Source: Microbacteriaceae bacterium (GTDB taxonomy: Bacteria; Actinomycetota; Actinomycetes; Actinomycetales; Microbacteriaceae). From it: 64,000 bases of DNA. The stretch spans positions 1 to 64,000 of the forward strand of contig RDDZ01000131.1 of assembly GCA_003852775.1 (NCBI GenBank), given 5' to 3'. Positions within the stretch are counted from its first letter, which is position 1, and every line of letters begins with the position of its first letter. The position numbers and the translations under genes are program-made. The notes below the pieces were generated by a model. The model made no database searches and had not been told where the DNA came from. It saw only the letters and a list, made by a program, of their open reading frames with translations. This document shows positions 44,043 to 53,336 of this stretch, piece after piece.

Positions 44043-44048
44043 GGCGAG

Positions 44049-45032
44049 GTGACCGATCCCGACGAGACGCTCGCCTCGCTCGGGGAGTCGGCAGTGCTGC
44101 AGCGCATCTTCCCCCGCCTGCCCGATGCCGCATCCGCCCTGCTCGGGCCGGGGGACGACGCCGCCGTCGTGGCGGCACCGGACGGCCGCTTCGTCGTGAC
44201 GACCGACACCCTCGTGCACGGGCCCGACTTCCGGCTCGCGTGGTCGAGCGCGTTCCAGCTCGGCTGGAAGGCGGCGGCCTCGAACCTCGCCGACGTCGCG
44301 GCGATGGGGGCGCGTCCGACGGCGCTCGTCGTGGCGCTCGTCGCGCCCGCCGACACGGAGGCGCGCTGGCTCGAGGAGCTCGCCGACGGGCTCCGCGAGG
44401 GCTGCGCCGCGCTCGCACCCGGCTGCGGCGTGGTGGGCGGCGACCTGTCGGTCTCCGACCAGCTCACGATCGCGGTGACGGCGTTCGGCGACCTCGAGGG
44501 GCGCGCGCCGGTGCTGCGCTCAGGCGCGCGTGCGGGCGACGTCGTCGCCGTGTGCGGCGACCTCGGCATCGCGGCGCGCGGGCTCGAGCTGCTGTTCTCG
44601 CGCGGCGTCGACACCGCGGGGGCGCCGGACGCGGCTGCCGCATCCGCCCTGCGCCCCGAGTTCGACGCCGAGCTCGACGCGCAGCTCGCGCCGGCGCCGC
44701 CGATCGGCGCGGGCGTCGTCGCCGCCGAGTCCGGGGCGACGGCCATGATGGACGTGAGCGACGGCCTCGCGCTCGACGCGCGGCGCCTCGCGCACGCCTC
44801 GGGCGTCGTCGTCGACCTCGACGCGGCCTCCGTCGGCTCGCCCCTCGCCCTCACGGGCGGCGAGGATCACGCGCTGCTCGCGACGTTCCCCGCCGACGCG
44901 GCGCTGCCGTCCGGCTTCCGTCCGATCGGCCGCGTGCTCGCGGGCGGGCCCGAGCTGCGCGTCGACGGCCGTCCGTTCGACCCGCGCGGCGGCTGGGACC
45001 CCTACGCCGACTGGGACGGCGCGACCGGCTGA
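44049..45032 (+). CDS. thiL: Thiamine-monophosphate kinase
   Basis: 327 residues. Phosphorylates thiamine phosphate to thiamine diphosphate. Motifs: LGPGDDAAVVA, TDTLVHGPDF, GWKAAASNLADVAAMGA, GGDLSVSDQLTIAVTAFG and MDVSDGLALDARRLA, all typical of the PurM-like ThiL fold. GTG start, leaderless. Convergent with rsmD. Confidence 0.95.
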   Translation: MTDPDETLASLGESAVLQRIFPRLPDAASALLGPGDDAAVVAAPDGRFVVTTDTLVHGPDFRLAWSSAFQLGWKAAASNLADVAAMGARPTALVVALVAPADTEARWLEELADGLREGCAALAPGCGVVGGDLSVSDQLTIAVTAFGDLEGRAPVLRSGARAGDVVAVCGDLGIAARGLELLFSRGVDTAGAPDAAAASALRPEFDAELDAQLAPAPPIGAGVVAAESGATAMMDVSDGLALDARRLAHASGVVVDLDAASVGSPLALTGGEDHALLATFPADAALPSGFRPIGRVLAGGPELRVDGRPFDPRGGWDPYADWDGATG

Positions 45033-45046
45033 CGGGCGCGGGCGCC

Positions 45047-45613
45047 TCAGGCCGGGGAGAGCCAGTACACGGCGGTCTCGCCGTAGGCGGTGCGGCGGTC
45101 GAGGACGAGGCCCGCGGGCCAGGCCGGCTCGGGGTCGCGGGCCGACCGCTCGACGACGACGACGGCATCCGGGGCCACCCGCGGGGCGAGCAGCAGCAGG
45201 TCGTCGACGAGCTCGGCGCCCGTGAGCTCGTAGGGCGGGTCGAGGAACACGAGATCCCAGCCGCCGGCCGCACCCGCGAGGAACGTCTGCACCGGCTGCA
45301 CGACCGCACGGATGCGGGGCACCGCGTCGGCCGGGGCGGCGCGCTCGACGCGCTCGGCGTTGCGACGCAACACCGCCGCCGCCTCCCGCGACCGGTCGAC
45401 GAGCGTCACCTCGGACGCCCCGCGCGACGCCGCCTCGAGCCCGAGCGCCCCCGAGCCCGCGTAGAGGTCGAGCACGCGCGCACCGTGCACGAGGTCGCGC
45501 GCGTCGAGCGCCGAGAAGATCGCCTCCCGCACGCGGTCGCTCGTCGGACGCGTGCCGGACTTGGGCACGGTCAGGGCGAGCGATCCGGCGAAGCCGGCGA
45601 TGATGCGGGTCAC
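45047..45613 (-). CDS. rsmD: 16S rRNA (guanine(966)-N(2))-methyltransferase
   Basis: 188 residues. The SAM-binding motif LDLYAGSGALGLEAASRGA and the catalytic DPPY (FLDPPYELTG) identify RsmD. The N-terminus MTRIIAGFAGSLALTVPKSGTRPT... begins at a GTG at 45613, six bases after a TAACCT box on the same strand (45625-45620), so it is probably leaderless. In most actinobacteria rsmD and coaD are adjacent; here recG and others lie between. Confidence 0.94.
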   Translation of the reverse strand: MTRIIAGFAGSLALTVPKSGTRPTSDRVREAIFSALDARDLVHGARVLDLYAGSGALGLEAASRGASEVTLVDRSREAAAVLRRNAERVERAAPADAVPRIRAVVQPVQTFLAGAAGGWDLVFLDPPYELTGAELVDDLLLLAPRVAPDAVVVVERSARDPEPAWPAGLVLDRRTAYGETAVYWLSPA

Positions 45614-45619
45614 GCGCTC

Positions 45620-45625
45620 AGGTTA
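45620..45625 (-). promoter_or_regulatory. -10 box of rsmD (leaderless)
   Basis: TAACCT on the minus strand with exactly six bases to the GTG start, the same geometry as thiL and recG. Confidence 0.5.
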
Positions 45626-45730
45626 GCGAAGCGCGGCGGCGCCGGTCAGCCGTCGGATCACGGCCGCGACAGGCCGGATTCCGCGGGTTGGCCCGCGCGC
45701 CGCGCCCACGGCATCCGCGATCATCCCGGC

Positions 45731-46060
45731 ATGCACATCGTCGAGGACGCGGACACCTTCACCGCCGACGCGCTCGCCGACTACCGCGAGCGGCTGCGCA
45801 CACCCGGGCTCAGCGTCGGCAGCTACTCGATCCCGGCAGGCGCGGCCGACCCGCAGCAGCCGCACACCGAGGACGAGGTCTACATCTGCCTGCGCGGCCG
45901 CGCGACCCTGCGAGGGCCGGAGGCCGACCTCCCCATCCGCCCCGGCACCGTCGCGTTCGTCGCGGCGGGGGAGGAGCACCGCTTCGTCGACGTCGAGGAG
46001 GACCTGCTCGTGATCGTCGCGTTCGGGCCCGCCGAGTACACGAACCGGGAGCCGTCGTGA
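45731..46060 (+). CDS. Small cupin-domain protein
   Basis: 109 residues, a single cupin barrel. Motif 1 is QPHTEDEVYICLRGRATLRG with metal-ligand His and Glu, motif 2 is RPGTVAFVAAGEEHRFVDV. Small cupins bind metal and may be isomerases, dioxygenases or sensors; substrate not predictable. The stop overlaps the start of the next dehydrogenase gene (GTGA), so the two may act together. Confidence 0.8.
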   Translation: MHIVEDADTFTADALADYRERLRTPGLSVGSYSIPAGAADPQQPHTEDEVYICLRGRATLRGPEADLPIRPGTVAFVAAGEEHRFVDVEEDLLVIVAFGPAEYTNREPS

Positions 46061-46917
46061 GCGTCGGGTTCGCGGGCCTCGGCATCATGGGCGTGCCGAT
46101 GGCGACGCGACTGCTCGACGCGGGGACCCGTCTCACGGTGTGGAGCCGTCGCGCGGAGGCCTGCGCACCGCTCGTGGAGCGCGGGGCGGCCCTCGCCCCC
46201 GACCCCGACGCGCTCTTCGCCGCGTGCGAGACCGTCGTGCTCATGCTGCGCGACGAGGGGGCCACGGATGCCGTGCTCGGCCGCGGCACGGACGCCTTCG
46301 CCCGCCGCGTGGCCGGGCACCGGGTGATCGTCACGGGCACCAACTCGCCCTCCTACTCGGCGGCGCTCGCGGCGGAGGTGCGCGACGCGGGCGGCGCCTA
46401 CATCGAGGCGCCCGTGTCGGGCTCGCGTGTTCCGGCCGAGCGCGGCGAGCTCGTCGTCATGCTCGCGGGCGAGGACCCCGACGCGCTCGACGCCGCGGAG
46501 GAACTGCTCGCACCGCTCGCGAAGGACGTCGTGCGCTGCGGCGGGGCGCCCGCGGCGCTGCGCACCAAGATCGCCGTCAACCACTACATGATGGCGATGG
46601 TCGCCGCGCTCGCGGAGGCGCTCACGGCCGCGCGCACCGCGGGGGTCGACGTGGCATCCGTCGTGCGCGTGCTCGAGGCGAGCCCCATGGACAGCCCCAT
46701 CGGCCGTGTGAAGGCGGCGAAGCTCGTGGCGGGCGACGAGGCGCCGCAGGCGGCGATCGCCGACGTCGTCAAGAACTGCCGGCTCGTGCTCGACGAGGTG
46801 CGGGCGGCGGGCGCGACGACGCCCATCATCGACCTCGTGTCGTCGCTCTACGAGGCGACCGCGGCATCCGGCCTCGGCGACCGCGACATGGTGGCGATCG
46901 CGCGCATGTTCGCCTGA
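46057..46917 (+). CDS. 3-hydroxyisobutyrate dehydrogenase-family oxidoreductase
   Basis: 286 residues, beta-hydroxyacid dehydrogenase family. The NAD(P) motif VGFAGLGIMGVPMATRLL, the substrate motif YIEAPVSGSRVPAERGEL and the catalytic Lys in ALRTKIAVNHYMM are present. Which hydroxyacid (3-hydroxyisobutyrate, tartronate semialdehyde, succinic semialdehyde type) cannot be told. GTG start inside the cupin stop. Confidence 0.88.
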   Translation: MSVGFAGLGIMGVPMATRLLDAGTRLTVWSRRAEACAPLVERGAALAPDPDALFAACETVVLMLRDEGATDAVLGRGTDAFARRVAGHRVIVTGTNSPSYSAALAAEVRDAGGAYIEAPVSGSRVPAERGELVVMLAGEDPDALDAAEELLAPLAKDVVRCGGAPAALRTKIAVNHYMMAMVAALAEALTAARTAGVDVASVVRVLEASPMDSPIGRVKAAKLVAGDEAPQAAIADVVKNCRLVLDEVRAAGATTPIIDLVSSLYEATAASGLGDRDMVAIARMFA

Positions 46918-46930
46918 CGGCGCCGCTCGG

Positions 46931-46936
46931 TAACCT
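46931..46936 (+). promoter_or_regulatory. -10 box of recG (leaderless)
   Basis: TAACCT ending six bases before the recG GTG. Confidence 0.5.
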
Positions 46937-46942
46937 CGGAGC

Positions 46943-49111
46943 GTGGACTCGCCGCTCGACCAGAAGCTCTCGTCGGCGCTCGGCGGGCGCACGGCGCAGG
47001 TGCTCGAGAAGTCGTTCGGGATGCGCACGGTCGGCGATCTGCTGGCCCACTACCCGCGGCGCTACGCCCGCCGGGGCGAGCTCACGGCGCTCAGCGAGCT
47101 GCGGATCGACGAGCCCGTCACGATCGTCGCCGAGGTGCGCAGCGTCTCGGAGCGGCGCATGCAGAACCGCCGCGGCTCGATCCTCGAGGCCACCATCAGC
47201 GACGGCCACGGGATCTTGACACTCACCTTCTTCAACCAGCCCTTCCGTAAGAACGAGCTGCGGCCCGGCGTGCGCGGCATCTTCTCGGGCAAGATCGGCA
47301 GCTACCGCGGCACGCGGCAGCTCACGCATCCCGACTACGAGCTCTTCGACCCCGACGAGGCCGCTGCGATGGACACCGAGCAGGCGCGCCGCTGGGCCGA
47401 GACGCCCGTGCCGCTCTACCCGGCCACCGCGAGCTTCCCGAGCTGGAAGCTGCAGAAGTGCATCGAGACGGTGCTCGACGTTCTTCCGCCGCTGCCCGAC
47501 CCGGTGCCGGACGCCGTGCGCAGCGCCCGCGGGCTGCTCGGCTTCCGCGAGGCGCTCGTCAGGGTGCATCGTCCGGAGTCGGATGCCGACTGGCGCCGCG
47601 CGCGCGACGCCCTGCGGTTCCAGGAGGCCCTCGTGCTGCAGCTCGCGCTCCTGCAGCAGCGGGCGGAGCGCCGTGCCGTCTCAGGTCCGCCGCGCGTGCC
47701 CGGCGCGCTCTCGGAGGCGTTCGAGGCGTCGCTCCCGTGGCCGCTCACCGACGACCAGCGCGCGGTCGGCGCCGAGATCGAGGCGGAGCTGCTCGACGGC
47801 ACGCCCATGAACCGCCTCGTGCAGGGCGAGGTCGGCTCCGGCAAGACGCTCGTCGCCCTGCGGGCGATGCTCGCGGTGGCCGAGTCGGGCGGGCAGTCGG
47901 CCTTCCTCGCGCCCACCGAGGTGCTCGCGGCCCAGCACCTGCGCTCGATCGTGTCGATGCTCGGGCCCGACCTCGCGGCCCGACTGCGCGTGACCCTCCT
48001 CACGGGGCAGCTGCCCGCGGCCGAGAGGCGCAAGGCGCTGCTCGCCGCGGCATCCGGGGGAGCGGCGATCGTCGTCGGCACGCACGCCCTGCTGGGCGAC
48101 AACGTGACCTTCGCCGACCTCGGGCTCGTCGTCGTCGACGAGCAGCACCGCTTCGGCGTCGAGCAGCGCGAGGCGATCCGCCTCAAGGGGCAGGCGCCGC
48201 ACGTGCTCGTGCTGAGCGCGACGCCCATCCCGCGCACGGTCGCGATGACCGTGTTCGGCGATCTCGACGTGTCGACCCTCCGCTCCCTGCCTGCGGGCCG
48301 CGCCCCGATCGCGTCGCACGTCGTGCCGCTCGCCGACCATCCGAACTGGGAGGCGCGCGTGTGGCAGCGCCTCGCCGAGGAGCTCGAGCAGGGGCGTCAG
48401 GGCTTCGTCGTGTGCCCGGCGATCGAGGTCGCGGCCTCGGGGGACTCCGTCGAGGAGGACGCCGCCCTCGAGGCGGACGCCGAGCCCGACGCGCCCCCGC
48501 CCGCGTCCGTGCTCGAGACGCTCGCCCGGCTGCGCACGCATCCGTCGCTCCGCGACCGCCGCATCGAGCCCCTCCACGGGCGGATGTCGGGGGAGGAGAA
48601 GGACCGCACGATGCGGGCCTTCGCGGCCGGCGAGATCGACGTGCTCGTCGCGACGACCGTCATCGAGGTGGGCGTCGACGTGCCGAACGCGTCGACGATG
48701 ATCGTGCTCGACGCCGACCGCTTCGGAGTGGCCCAGCTCCACCAGCTGCGCGGACGCGTCGGCCGTGGCGGGGTGCCGGGCATCGCCCTGTTCGTGACGC
48801 GCGCCGAGCAGGGCACGCTCGCGCGGGAGCGCGTCGACGCCGTCGCCTCCACACTCGACGGCTTCGAGCTCGCGCAGGCCGACCTCGAGCTGCGACGCGA
48901 GGGTGACGTGCTCGGCGGCACGCAGTCGGGGCGGCGCTCCTCGCTCAAGCTCCTGCGCGTGATCGAGGACGCCGACGTCATCGCCGAGGCGCGCGAGCTC
49001 GCGCAGGGGCTGCTCGACGACGACCCCTCGCTCGCGGCCCACGACGCCCTGCGGGAGGCCGTGGCCCGCCGCTTCGACGAGGCGGAGCGCGCCTTCCTCG
49101 GGAAGGCCTAG
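46943..49111 (+). CDS. recG: ATP-dependent DNA helicase RecG
   Basis: 722 residues. RecG remodels stalled forks and branched DNA. A wedge OB domain is at the N-terminus (IVAEVRSVSERRMQNRRGSI), then the helicase core: LTDDQRAVGAEI, Walker A QGEVGSGKTLVAL, DEQH box VVVDEQHRFGVEQRE, LSATPIPRTVAMT, IEVGVDVPNASTMIVLDADR and the QLHQLRGRVGRG motif. An acidic insertion (SGDSVEEDAALEADAEPD) sits before helicase domain 2. Starts with GTG, leaderless. Confidence 0.97.
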   Translation: MDSPLDQKLSSALGGRTAQVLEKSFGMRTVGDLLAHYPRRYARRGELTALSELRIDEPVTIVAEVRSVSERRMQNRRGSILEATISDGHGILTLTFFNQPFRKNELRPGVRGIFSGKIGSYRGTRQLTHPDYELFDPDEAAAMDTEQARRWAETPVPLYPATASFPSWKLQKCIETVLDVLPPLPDPVPDAVRSARGLLGFREALVRVHRPESDADWRRARDALRFQEALVLQLALLQQRAERRAVSGPPRVPGALSEAFEASLPWPLTDDQRAVGAEIEAELLDGTPMNRLVQGEVGSGKTLVALRAMLAVAESGGQSAFLAPTEVLAAQHLRSIVSMLGPDLAARLRVTLLTGQLPAAERRKALLAAASGGAAIVVGTHALLGDNVTFADLGLVVVDEQHRFGVEQREAIRLKGQAPHVLVLSATPIPRTVAMTVFGDLDVSTLRSLPAGRAPIASHVVPLADHPNWEARVWQRLAEELEQGRQGFVVCPAIEVAASGDSVEEDAALEADAEPDAPPPASVLETLARLRTHPSLRDRRIEPLHGRMSGEEKDRTMRAFAAGEIDVLVATTVIEVGVDVPNASTMIVLDADRFGVAQLHQLRGRVGRGGVPGIALFVTRAEQGTLARERVDAVASTLDGFELAQADLELRREGDVLGGTQSGRRSSLKLLRVIEDADVIAEARELAQGLLDDDPSLAAHDALREAVARRFDEAERAFLGKA

Positions 49112-49114
49112 CGG

Positions 49115-49408
49115 TCAGACGGCTCGCCGGCCTGCGGGCCGTTCGTCCGCGTCGAACGGCGGCACGAGGGCCTCGAGCGGCAGGCCGAGCACACGGGCGA
49201 GTCCGACGATCGTCTTGAGGGACGGGTTGGCCGGGACGCCGGGGCGCGAGAGCCCCTTCTCGAGCTGCTGGTAGTGCGAGCGCGTGAGCCCCGCCGCGTA
49301 GGCGAGCTCCTCCTGCGTGAGGGCGGCCTCGATCCGCGCACGGTGCAGCCGGATGCCGAACTCGCGCGCGAACGACTCCCACCGGTCGTCGTCCTGCGGA
49401 TCCCCCAT
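49115..49408 (-). CDS. XRE-family transcription regulator
   Basis: 97 residues with one Cro/CI-type helix-turn-helix (ARIEAALTQEELAYAAGLTR, HYQQLEKGLSR) and no other domain. It resembles short regulators of restriction or stress genes but has no partner gene. Its end is three bases from recG (convergent), and it is divergent from coaD with a 145-base gap that carries an AT-rich patch, which may be its own operator. Confidence 0.85.
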   Translation of the reverse strand: MGDPQDDDRWESFAREFGIRLHRARIEAALTQEELAYAAGLTRSHYQQLEKGLSRPGVPANPSLKTIVGLARVLGLPLEALVPPFDADERPAGRRAV

Positions 49409-49446
49409 CCGGCCACCGTGCCGCGAGAACGAGACGAAACGGGCCT

Positions 49447-49454
49447 GATATATC
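49447..49454. promoter_or_regulatory. AT-rich palindrome between xre and coaD
   Basis: GATATATC, part of a TGATATATCCGTCATAG stretch, is exceptional in this GC-rich setting and lies 39 bases before the XRE start. It could be the -10 region of that gene or an autoregulatory operator. Weak evidence. Confidence 0.3.
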
Positions 49455-49540
49455 CGTCATAGTCGCAGGTGCCGCCTGGGTGGACGTCGAGAGCGGGCTC
49501 CACGGGACGGGCCAATAACGAAATGATCACGCTCGCCGGA

Positions 49541-49546
49541 TAGCAT
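49541..49546 (+). promoter_or_regulatory. -10 box of coaD (leaderless)
   Basis: TAGCAT, seven bases before the coaD ATG. Confidence 0.45.
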
Positions 49547-49553
49547 CGTTCTC

Positions 49554-50039
49554 ATGACCAGGATCGCCGTCGTTCCCGGATCCTTCGACCCCGTGACGCT
49601 CGGGCACATCGATGTGATCGAGCGGGCAGCTCGCATCTTCGACGAGCTGCACGTGCTCGTGGTGCACAACCCCGACAAGACGGCGCTCCTGCCGATCGCG
49701 CAGCGGGTGGCGCTCATCCAGGAGTCGCTCGAGGAGGCGCGGATCCCCGGCAACATCCTCGTGACGAGCTGGAGCGTCGGACTGCTCGTCGACTACTGCA
49801 CGGATGTCGGGGCGAGCGTGCTCGTGAAGGGCATCCGCTCGCAGGTCGACGTGGCCTACGAGACGCCCATGGCGATCGTGAACCGCAATCTCGCGAAGGT
49901 CGAGACGATCTTCATGCTGCCCGACCCGGCGCACGCCCACGTGTCGAGCTCGCTCGTGCGCCAGGTGGCGTCGCTCGGCGGCGACGTGTCGCCGTACGTG
50001 CCGCGCGTCGTCGCGGACTTCCTCGAGCAGCCGCGCTGA
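49554..50039 (+). CDS. coaD: Phosphopantetheine adenylyltransferase
   Basis: 161 residues, full length. Penultimate step of coenzyme A synthesis. The nucleotidyltransferase motif [14 protein letters not shown] and the late [16 protein letters not shown] motif are typical. It stands alone between the XRE regulator (divergent) and a convergent DUF2510 gene. Confidence 0.96.
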   Translation: MTRIAVVPGSFDPVTLGHIDVIERAARIFDELHVLVVHNPDKTALLPIAQRVALIQESLEEARIPGNILVTSWSVGLLVDYCTDVGASVLVKGIRSQVDVAYETPMAIVNRNLAKVETIFMLPDPAHAHVSSSLVRQVASLGGDVSPYVPRVVADFLEQPR

Positions 50040-50073
50040 CGCGCGGCGGCGGAGCGCCTCCGCTCGGAGCGGC

Positions 50074-51249
50074 TCAGAGGAAGCCGAGCGCCCCGAGGAG
50101 CGCGACCACGAGCAGCACGCTCACGATCGGCACGACCACGGCCACGAAGAGGCCGAGCAGCAGGCCCGCGAGCGACTTGCCGAAGCCGACGCCGCGGCGA
50201 CGGGCGAGCACGAGACCCACGATGCCCGAGACGAGCGCGACCACCCCGGACACCCAGGCGCCGAGGGTCAGGACGCCCCCCGCGAGGTCGGCGAGACCGA
50301 TCACGCGGATCGCGAAGCTGACCACGACGCCGACGGCCGCGCCGAGGCCCGTGCGGAGGGCGAGATCGGCGGCCTTGTTGGTGGCGGGCGCAGAGTAGTA
50401 GGGCGTCGTCGGCCCCATCGGGCGCCCGGTCGCGAGGGCGGTCGAGGCGAGCATGCTCATCGGTGCGGGGGCGGCCGCGGCCACGGCCTGCGCCTGGAGC
50501 TCCTCCTGGGAGTCGGCGTGGATGACCGATCGGTAGCGGCTCGCGACCTCCGGGTCGGCCGACGACGTGAAGCCGACGGGACGGACGGCCGGGAGGGCGG
50601 GTGCGGCGGGCATCGGCGGCTCGGGCGCGGCATCCGCGTGCCTCCCGGCGTGGGGCTGCGGGGCGTCCGTGGTGAGCGGGGCGGCGGGCGCCGCGGGGAG
50701 CACGAAGCCGGAGGGGGCGACCTCGTCGGCGGGCAGCGTCGGGGCTGCGGGGGCCGACGGGAAGGCGTAACCGGCGGCCGGCGCCTCGGTCTGCGCGCCG
50801 AGGGCCGGCGACGGGGACGGCACCGTGAACTCCGGCATCACGGGCGCGGGAGCGGCGTAGGCAGGTGCGGGCGCGGGCGCGGGCGCGGGCGGCGGGACGG
50901 GGAAGTCGGAGGCGGGGGCGATGGCGGGCTGCGGTTCGGCAGATGGCATCGTGAACGCCGGGGCCTGCGGCTCGGCCGACGGCATCGTGAAGCCCGCGGC
51001 GACCGGCTCGGCCGTCGACGGCGTCATGGAGAAGACGAAGGGCTCGGCCTCGGGCTGCGGCTCGGGGCGCTCCTCGAGCAGGGTCGCCACGTGCGGCGCG
51101 AACGCCGCGGGGACCTCCGCGTCGAGCGGCTGGCGCGTGTGCTCGGTCCACGCGACACCCGACCACCAGCGCTCAGCGGAGGGGTCGCCGGGGTCCGGGA
51201 ACCACCCTGCTGCGGGCGCGGCACTCGACTCCATGCCTACTACCGTCAT
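50074..51249 (-). CDS. DUF2510 membrane protein
   Basis: 391 residues (386 if begun at the second Met). A DUF2510 motif near the N-terminus (GWFPDPGDPSAERWWSG, WTEHTR) is followed by a long Ala/Pro linker with repeats of the type FTMPSAEPQ, and four membrane helices at the C-terminus (GAAVGVVVSFAIRVIGLA, VSGVVALVSGIVGLVLA, AVVVPIVSVLLVVALLG). Such proteins are common and uncharacterised in actinobacteria. A TAGAGG-like box lies just upstream. Convergent with coaD. Confidence 0.75.
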   Translation of the reverse strand: MTVVGMESSAAPAAGWFPDPGDPSAERWWSGVAWTEHTRQPLDAEVPAAFAPHVATLLEERPEPQPEAEPFVFSMTPSTAEPVAAGFTMPSAEPQAPAFTMPSAEPQPAIAPASDFPVPPPAPAPAPAPAYAAPAPVMPEFTVPSPSPALGAQTEAPAAGYAFPSAPAAPTLPADEVAPSGFVLPAAPAAPLTTDAPQPHAGRHADAAPEPPMPAAPALPAVRPVGFTSSADPEVASRYRSVIHADSQEELQAQAVAAAAPAPMSMLASTALATGRPMGPTTPYYSAPATNKAADLALRTGLGAAVGVVVSFAIRVIGLADLAGGVLTLGAWVSGVVALVSGIVGLVLARRRGVGFGKSLAGLLLGLFVAVVVPIVSVLLVVALLGALGFL

Positions 51250-51289
51250 CGACCGGGCGGTCTCCCCTCTAGCCCCAGAAATGGGTGCT

Positions 51290-51327
51290 CGGCGGGCGTG
51301 CGTCCGCGACGCGGGGGACGCCCGCCG
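51290..51327 (-). terminator. Hairpin after the DUF3800 gene
   Basis: CGGCGGGCGT at 51290-51299 pairs with ACGCCCGCCG at 51318-51327, and the inner bases can pair further. It lies 13 bases beyond the DUF3800 stop (minus strand), and has no T tract. Confidence 0.45.
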
Positions 51328-51339
51328 GGGGTGCCGTGC

Positions 51340-52209
51340 TCAGTCCCGCGCGATCTCCGTCTCGGGCCACCGCGCGGGCCTCGGGAAGATCACGAGCCCC
51401 TCGCCGTCGGGGCCGCCCTTGTTCCAGTCCTCGGCCAGCACGGCGCGGATCGCGGGCCACAGCGAGCGCGCCCCGGCGGAGTCGAAGCCGCGCGAGAGGC
51501 CCTCGTGCGTCGTGAAGGCGACGAGGTCGGCGAGCTGGATGATCTCGCGGTCCCATGTCGACAGGGTCGAGTCGATCCAGAGCGGGCGGTCGAGCAGCAG
51601 CCGGTAGTCCGCGCGGAGCCACGGCGCGGTCTCGGCGAGCTCGTCCCGCAGGCGCGTGAGGTCGCCCGTGCGGAACGCCTTCTCGTGCTCCGTCTGCTGG
51701 TCGGCGACGAGCACGCCGCCCTCGCCCGGGTAGAGCCGCTCGAGGCTCAGCGCCATCCGCCGGTACAGGAACGCGTAGGCCCAGCCGAGCGCGGACTCGC
51801 CGGGACGCTTCTCGAAGAGGGCGCGCTTGTCGATCGCGACGCTGAAGGTGAGGGGCCGGAAGCGCGAGAACAGCATCCGCAGCTCGTGCTCGAGCTCGGC
51901 GAGCTCGGCGGCGTCGGCGAGCTCGGGGTAGGAGTCCTCGGCGGGCGTGCCGGTCGCGTGCCGGCGCTGCGTGATCGCGAGCCGGCGGCCCTTGATCTCG
52001 GTGTCCTTCCAGGGGCGATCGGATGCCGCGCCGAGCCGCGTCTGCTTGATGTCGTCGATCGCCTCCGCGAGCGGGCGGCGCGAGGTGTCGCGGATGCCCA
52101 CCGCGGACAGCACGAACCAGTCGGTCGTGTCGCGGGCGAGCCGGGTGGGGTCGTCGGGGTCCGCGTCCATCCGGTGGTGGCCGGATTCGTCGATGTAGAA
52201 GAGCAGCAT
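51340..52209 (-). CDS. DUF3800 protein
   Basis: 289 residues. The N-terminal [17 protein letters not shown] is the DUF3800 signature, with acidic residues thought to form an RNase H-like metal site (a further candidate is [26 protein letters not shown] near the end). DUF3800 proteins are widespread, often near mobile or defence genes, and have no proven function. ATG at 52209 was chosen because the signature starts there; the open frame runs upstream without homology. Divergent from fgd, 58 bases between. Confidence 0.8.
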   Translation of the reverse strand: MLLFYIDESGHHRMDADPDDPTRLARDTTDWFVLSAVGIRDTSRRPLAEAIDDIKQTRLGAASDRPWKDTEIKGRRLAITQRRHATGTPAEDSYPELADAAELAELEHELRMLFSRFRPLTFSVAIDKRALFEKRPGESALGWAYAFLYRRMALSLERLYPGEGGVLVADQQTEHEKAFRTGDLTRLRDELAETAPWLRADYRLLLDRPLWIDSTLSTWDREIIQLADLVAFTTHEGLSRGFDSAGARSLWPAIRAVLAEDWNKGGPDGEGLVIFPRPARWPETEIARD

Positions 52210-52267
52210 CGCGGCCACGCTATCGCCCGATGTCGCCGCGGCGAGACGCCCACGAAAGCTTTCCGAA

Positions 52268-53302
52268 ATGTCCACGAGCACAATGGACCGTATGACTCGA
52301 CCTCTTCGACTCGGATACAAGGCCTCGGCCGAGCAGTTCGCCCCTCGCGACCTCGTGGAGTTCGCCGTCGCGGCGGAGGGGCACGGCTTCGAGTCGGTGA
52401 CCACCTCCGACCACTTCCAGCCGTGGCGCCACGAGGGCGGTCACGCGCCGTTCTCGCTCGCCTGGATGACGGCGGTCGGCGAGCGCACCTCGAACGTGCT
52501 CATCGGGACGAGCGTCATGACGCCGACGTTCCGCTACAACCCGGCGGTCATCGCGCAGGCGTTCGCGACGATGGGCATGCTCTACCCCGGCCGCATCTTC
52601 CTCGGCGTCGGGTCGGGCGAGGCGCTCAACGAGGTCGCCACCGGCTGGCGCGGCGAGTGGCCGGAGTTCAAGGAGCGCTTCGCGCGCCTCCGCGAGTCGG
52701 TCGACCTCATGCGCGCCCTGTGGACGGGCGACCGCGTCACCTTCGAGGGCGAGTACTACCAGACCGTCGACGCGTCGATCTACGACCGCCCCGAGACCCC
52801 CATCCCCGTCTACATTGCCGCGGGCGGACCCCTCGTGGCGCGCTACGCCGGCCGCGCGGGCGACGGCTTCATCTGCACCTCGGGCAAGGGGGCCGAGCTC
52901 TACCAGGACCAGCTCATCCCGGCCGTCGAGGAGGGCATCGCGAAGGCGGGCCGCGCCTCCGACGACGTCGACCGAATGCTTGAGATCAAGGTCTCGTACG
53001 ACACGGACTACGACACCGCGCTCGAGAACACGCGCTTCTGGGCGCCGCTCGCGCTCACCAAGGAGCAAAAGCACGACATCACCGACCCGATCGAGATGGA
53101 GCGGGCGGCGGACGCGCTCCCGATCGAGAAGATCGCGTCGCGCTGGATCGTCGGCAACGACCCCGACAAGGTCGTGGAGGAGATCAAGCAGTACATCGAC
53201 TGGGGCATGAACCACCTCGTGTTCCACGCCCCGGGCCACGACCAGCGCCGCTTCATGGAGCTCTTCGAGCGCGACCTCGCGCCGCGCCTGCGCGCGCTCT
53301 AG
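52268..53302 (+). CDS. fgd: F420-dependent glucose-6-phosphate dehydrogenase
   Basis: 344 residues (336 if begun at ATG 52292). A luciferase-like TIM barrel that oxidises glucose-6-phosphate and makes reduced F420. Very close to the FGD pattern: [38 protein letters not shown] (catalytic His and Trp), [14 protein letters not shown] (catalytic Glu), [20 protein letters not shown] and [15 protein letters not shown]. It supplies reduced F420 to other enzymes such as the one at 60142; cofE for the cofactor is at 61232. Confidence 0.92.
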   Translation: MSTSTMDRMTRPLRLGYKASAEQFAPRDLVEFAVAAEGHGFESVTTSDHFQPWRHEGGHAPFSLAWMTAVGERTSNVLIGTSVMTPTFRYNPAVIAQAFATMGMLYPGRIFLGVGSGEALNEVATGWRGEWPEFKERFARLRESVDLMRALWTGDRVTFEGEYYQTVDASIYDRPETPIPVYIAAGGPLVARYAGRAGDGFICTSGKGAELYQDQLIPAVEEGIAKAGRASDDVDRMLEIKVSYDTDYDTALENTRFWAPLALTKEQKHDITDPIEMERAADALPIEKIASRWIVGNDPDKVVEEIKQYIDWGMNHLVFHAPGHDQRRFMELFERDLAPRLRAL

Positions 53303-53324
53303 TCACGGGGCGCCGTCGGAGCCG

Positions 53325-53330
53325 TAGCCT
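53325..53330 (+). promoter_or_regulatory. -10 box of the alcohol dehydrogenase gene (leaderless)
   Basis: TAGCCT ending six bases before the ATG at 53337. Confidence 0.45.
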
Positions 53331-53336
53331 CGATGC

